Shown here: positions 60,867-64,000 of the stretch, piece by piece
How positions within the stretch are numbered: the first letter of the stretch is position 1
Layout of the letters: each line of letters starts with the position of its first letter
Source of the DNA: JAUMBM01 sp964441755
GTDB taxonomy: Bacteria; Bacteroidota; Bacteroidia; Chitinophagales; Saprospiraceae
Direction of reading: 5' to 3'
Length of the DNA: 64,000 bases
Assembly (NCBI GenBank): GCA_964441755.1
Contig: CAYTVG010000007.1
Span: 62,001-126,000 of the forward strand
Program-made: the position numbers and the translations under genes
The notes under the pieces: generated by a model
Told to the model about the DNA's origin: nothing
Databases searched by the model: none
What the model saw: the letters and a program-made list of their open reading frames with translations, nothing else

Positions 60867-62855
60867 TTAATTGCGACTGTTAACCGGCAAGATTGTCCAA
60901 CTGCTCTGTGATTCTCCACTGCTGTTGACAACCCGAAGTGTCTGCCCGTCAAGCGCAATGGCAAGCTGCCGGCTGTCAGGTGACCAAGCCAGCGCATGAA
61001 CAAAATTTTCTCCCGAAGGCCTAAAACTAGCTGTCTGTCTGCCTGTTTCCGCATCCCATATGACCACCTGCCCGTTGTTGTCCCCCGTGGCAATGCGGTT
61101 GCCCGTAGTCGCCCAGGCAGCTGCCATGACCCAGTTACTGTGCCCGTTGGTCAACCGACGCAAGGGCTTTCCTGTTACCGCATCCCATATAATGCCCCTC
61201 AGATCATCACTGACTGATAGCAATCTGGAGCCGTCAGGTGAAAAAACAACATCCCGCACATAGTCAGTATGTTCGCTCAGTGTATTTTCCAGCCTTCCTG
61301 TTTGTGCACTAAAAATTAGTACCTTCCCATCATCCGATGCAGTCGCAATCCGCTTGCCGTTGGCCGACCAGCTTACGCCTCGCACCCAGTCGGTATGCCC
61401 GGACAACCGAAAACGCAGGCTCTCAGATGACACATTCCACACCCAGGTCTGCTGGTCATCCGTAGCCGCAGCCAGGTACTGCCCATCCGGAGACCACGCA
61501 AGGTCGCGTACATAATCCGCTTGTGCCATGCTCGCCTCCAATCCTCCATTGCTCACGTTCCATACCCGCGTGGCATTTTCACTACCTGCCGCCAGCTTGC
61601 TTCCATCCGGCGACCAGGCTACCGAAAACAAACTACTCCCACTTGCCTGTGAAACGATCCATCGTACCTGACTCTGCCCGGGAGTAAATATCCCTAGCCG
61701 ACCATCACTCAAACTGACAGCCAACTGCCTGCCATTGGGAGACCAGGCAACCGCCAACTGTGAAACCACTTCCTCTTCCTCCGCTCCACCTACGATATCC
61801 TCTACTACTACTTCCTTTTCTTCTGCTTCCGGTACAGTCCAGCTGTTGAGTACGCTGCCTGTCAATGACCATGTGTATACTGATGCCGAACTCAGCGCCA
61901 CCGAGAGGCGCTGCTGATCAGGTGAAAATACAAGCCCTGCAATAGACTCCCCGCCTACCTGAAAACTGGCCTGCCGTACCCCCGTCAATGGATTCCATAC
62001 AGAAACCTTACCCTGTGTATCTCCCATAGCAACACGCGTCCCGTCGGCCGACCAATCAACAGCCATAATCCAGTTGGTGTGTGTATTCGCCAACCGTCGA
62101 ACCTCTATGCCATTGAGTGCATTCCAGACAATAGCCTGTGTATCATCACTTACCGTGATAATATTTTTGCCGTCAGGCGACCAGGCCACATCCCGTACAT
62201 AATCTGTATGGGCAGATAGCACCAAAGCTCTCGTTCCTTCCAGCGCATTGAAAATCATTGCTTTACCATCATCAGAACCCGTTACCACCTGCTGGCCGTT
62301 GGGCGACCAGTCAACTGCCCGCACCCAGTCGGTGTGACCCGACAGCTTCGTACGCACCGCTTGCCTGCTAACCTCCCATATCCATACCAGCTTGTCGTCA
62401 GATCCTGCCGCCACAAAGCGCCCATCCGGCGACCATGCCACATCACGCACATAATCATCATGCGGTAAAGTGTTGATTACACCGCCACGTGCCACATCCC
62501 ATATCTGTACAGACTCCTGTCCCCCAACAGCCAACTCACGCCCATTGGGCGACCAGTCTACGCTGAACAGTGCCATGCCTGACGGTTGCCGCTCAATCAG
62601 CCATTGCGGCTGCGTGCGCCCCAGCGTAAAAATCGCCAGACGGCCATCGGCAAAAGTTACGGCCAGCTGTCGCCCGTCCGGCGACCAGCTGCTACTGGTC
62701 TGGCTAGCGGCTATAACGGCCTTGCTACTACTATCTCCGGCGGTGCTTGCCAGCAAATCAACAGCTGCTGCCAATATAATCAACATGAGCCCTACAACTC
62801 TCGCCATACGCATAAATGATTTTCTCTGCTCAATCATGGGAACAATCTTATACAT
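60867..62855 (-). CDS. Exported duplicated WD40 double-propeller protein
   Basis: The product has 662 residues. A hydrophobic N-terminal segment (MARVVGLMLIILAAAVDLLAS) is probably a signal or anchor. Two homologous propellers follow (nt about 62700-61870 and 61745-60900), joined by an acidic linker (about residues 345-370, EAEEKEVVVEDIVGGAEEEE). Each half has about seven WD-like blades with the motif W-S-P-[DN]-G and repeats such as HTDWVRAVDWSPNGQQVV and HTDYVRDVAWSPDGK. The halves correspond blade by blade, showing an internal duplication. No enzymatic domain is attached. It is probably a periplasmic or surface scaffold. Confidence 0.85.
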   Translation of the reverse strand: MYKIVPMIEQRKSFMRMARVVGLMLIILAAAVDLLASTAGDSSSKAVIAASQTSSSWSPDGRQLAVTFADGRLAIFTLGRTQPQWLIERQPSGMALFSVDWSPNGRELAVGGQESVQIWDVARGGVINTLPHDDYVRDVAWSPDGRFVAAGSDDKLVWIWEVSRQAVRTKLSGHTDWVRAVDWSPNGQQVVTGSDDGKAMIFNALEGTRALVLSAHTDYVRDVAWSPDGKNIITVSDDTQAIVWNALNGIEVRRLANTHTNWIMAVDWSADGTRVAMGDTQGKVSVWNPLTGVRQASFQVGGESIAGLVFSPDQQRLSVALSSASVYTWSLTGSVLNSWTVPEAEEKEVVVEDIVGGAEEEEVVSQLAVAWSPNGRQLAVSLSDGRLGIFTPGQSQVRWIVSQASGSSLFSVAWSPDGSKLAAGSENATRVWNVSNGGLEASMAQADYVRDLAWSPDGQYLAAATDDQQTWVWNVSSESLRFRLSGHTDWVRGVSWSANGKRIATASDDGKVLIFSAQTGRLENTLSEHTDYVRDVVFSPDGSRLLSVSDDLRGIIWDAVTGKPLRRLTNGHSNWVMAAAWATTGNRIATGDNNGQVVIWDAETGRQTASFRPSGENFVHALAWSPDSRQLAIALDGQTLRVVNSSGESQSSWTILPVNSRN

Positions 62856-62877
62856 AGTTGAAACGGAATAATTACCA

Positions 62878-62902
62878 CTAATCAGGGCAGTAACCCTGAT
62901 TA
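62878..62902 (-). terminator. 9-bp hairpin after purF
   Basis: TAATCAGGG (62878-62886) pairs exactly with CCCTGATTA (62894-62902), loop of 7 nt, 65 nt after the purF stop. Confidence 0.5.
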
Positions 62903-62966
62903 TTATGCAATGTAAGAATTTTTTTTCATGCTAATCCGCTGGCTAACAATACTAGCTCGCACAAAA

Positions 62967-64000
62967 TCAATAGGCACGCTCATTTTTGCCCTCCATAAAA
63001 TACATAAATGCTCGGTTGGCCACCCGATTGCCGCCAGGTGTTGGATACATACCGGAGAAGTACCAGTCCCCACTGTTGCCAGGGCAAGACTCCCGAAGAT
63101 CTTCAATCGTCTGGTATATTACGGCTATCTTAGGCTTGATATTGGGCGGAGTGATAATCTGCGCTACCTTATCCGAAATCTCCTCGTACGAAAACTGCTC
63201 ATACAACTGTATTACCTCATTGACCACCTTATCCAGTGGCAGCTTCATCGAAGCCTTACAACGCTCGTAAGTATCGTGCAGCAGTTGCTCTCTGCCGTGC
63301 TCTTTCAGCAAAGCAACCAATGCTTTAAAGGCAACAAATTCGCCCATTTTTGACATGTCTATACCATAACAGTCGGGGTATCGAATCTGTGGCGCCGAAC
63401 TCACAATGATAATCTTTTTGGGTCGCAGCCGCGATACGATCTGGATCAGACTATCGCGTAAAGTAGTCCCTCTGACAATCGAATCATCCAGCAATACCAA
63501 GGTATCTTTCTCGTTTTCAACAATTCCGTAGGTTACATCGTACACATGGGATACCATAGAGCCCCGCGCTACTGTTGCAGCAATGAATGTCCGCTGTTTT
63601 TCATCCTTCACTACCACCCGCTCAGCCCGGGGACGCATATTCAGGATTTTTTCCAGCTTACCAGCACGCGCATCACTCCCCATCCTGGCAATTTTCTCTG
63701 CTTTTATTCCGTTCAGCGCTGCTTCCAGACCTTCCTGCAGCCCGATAAACGCCGTCTCAGCAGTGTTGGGAACAAAAGAAAAAACCGTATGCCTGAAGTC
63801 TTCATCAATTGCCTGAAGAATGGGCTTGGTCAGTCGACGCCCCAACTCCTTGCGCTCCAGATAAATATCGCGATCATTTCCGCGACTAAAGTAAATGCGC
63901 TCAAACGAACAGGACGCCCGCGGACGCGGATCCGCAAATGGCTTCAGACTGGTGTCTCCGTTGGCTTTGATGATGAGTGCCTGACCCGGCGGCAGCTCGT
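62967..64000 (-). CDS. purF: Amidophosphoribosyltransferase, partial (N-terminus outside window)
   Basis: About 344 codons of a frame that runs off the right edge. It makes phosphoribosylamine from PRPP and glutamine, the first committed step of purine synthesis. Visible: SCSFERIYFSRGNDRDIY (end of the glutaminase part), the PRPP-binding motif VLLDDSIVRGTTLRD, PQIRYPDCYGIDM, then a long C-terminal extension typical of the Bacteroidota form, ending ANRAFMYFMEGKNERAY. The N-terminal nucleophile cysteine is not in the window. A 9-bp hairpin follows the stop. Confidence 0.9.
   Translation of the reverse strand, partial: ELPPGQALIIKANGDTSLKPFADPRPRASCSFERIYFSRGNDRDIYLERKELGRRLTKPILQAIDEDFRHTVFSFVPNTAETAFIGLQEGLEAALNGIKAEKIARMGSDARAGKLEKILNMRPRAERVVVKDEKQRTFIAATVARGSMVSHVYDVTYGIVENEKDTLVLLDDSIVRGTTLRDSLIQIVSRLRPKKIIIVSSAPQIRYPDCYGIDMSKMGEFVAFKALVALLKEHGREQLLHDTYERCKASMKLPLDKVVNEVIQLYEQFSYEEISDKVAQIITPPNIKPKIAVIYQTIEDLRESCPGNSGDWYFSGMYPTPGGNRVANRAFMYFMEGKNERAY

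Noticed and set aside
1..64000. CRISPR array, prophage, insertion sequence, rRNA or tRNA genes
   Set aside because: No regularly spaced direct repeats, transposase, integrase, phage structural genes or RNA gene signatures were seen.

Overview
The window looks like chromosomal DNA from a free-living member of the Bacteroidota, most likely the Saprospiria (Lewinella/Haliscomenobacter-type). The reasons are: type IX secretion (T9SS) components and cargo (PorZ, a PorG/DUF6089-like barrel, a protein with a type A sorting domain, an SBBP/GEVED/SdrD giant protein); TAnnTTTG promoter -7 boxes; Bacteroidota-type LptC; TPR-transmembrane-LuxR regulators; and many lipoproteins. No rRNA, tRNA, prophage, insertion sequence or CRISPR array was seen. 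The genus is inference; the phylum is well supported.

Layout. 1-11323 (minus): a giant surface protein, at least 3774 residues, whose C-terminus lies beyond the left edge. 11560-13256 (minus), directly upstream in the same direction: a TPR/transmembrane/LuxR-type regulator broken by a -1 frameshift exactly at an A AAA AAG slippery heptamer, with an 11-base G tract in its promoter region. 13482-17929: a purple-acid-phosphatase-like enzyme convergent with a glycosyltransferase/methyltransferase/SDR run, then a small cytochrome b-like membrane protein with a structured leader. 18452-23297: a CPA2 antiporter, an ATP-grasp enzyme and a CNNM/CBS protein. 23523-28153: an envelope cluster, lptC overlapping porZ, then nadD and a PorG-like barrel. 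28286-33679: pseudouridine catabolism (psuG, psuK), an ElaA-like acetyltransferase and an M16 peptidase. 33899-44063: a barrel protein, a double VOC protein, RNase R with Pcm, a DUF3179 protein, a TIM-barrel isomerase, a PaaY-like hexapeptide protein and an SLC45-like transporter. 44207-50345: a coiled-coil protein, a beta-helix lipoprotein with a Nudix enzyme, an ECF sigma factor translationally coupled to a membrane protein, and TyrRS. 50616-55410: a 1437-residue T9SS cargo with dockerin-like repeats and a small secreted partner. 55584-64000: MoeB-rhodanese, GlyA, a redox-type lipoprotein, phosphohexomutase, a duplicated WD40 double propeller, and PurF (cut by the right edge).

How it fits together. 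Most of the window is housekeeping and envelope metabolism. The accessory character lies in the surface proteins and the machinery that exports and anchors them: PorZ (delivery of anionic LPS to the sortase), LptC (LPS export), the PorG-like barrel, and two very large multidomain cargo proteins. The most unusual unit is the left end, where a regulator carrying two simple-sequence tracts (C11 on its promoter strand, A7 in its coding strand) sits just upstream of a giant adhesin-like gene; this is a plausible phase-variable or frameshift-controlled surface switch. A second genome-wide oddity is that gene ends carry long, near-perfect inverted repeats, often two unrelated ones in tandem.
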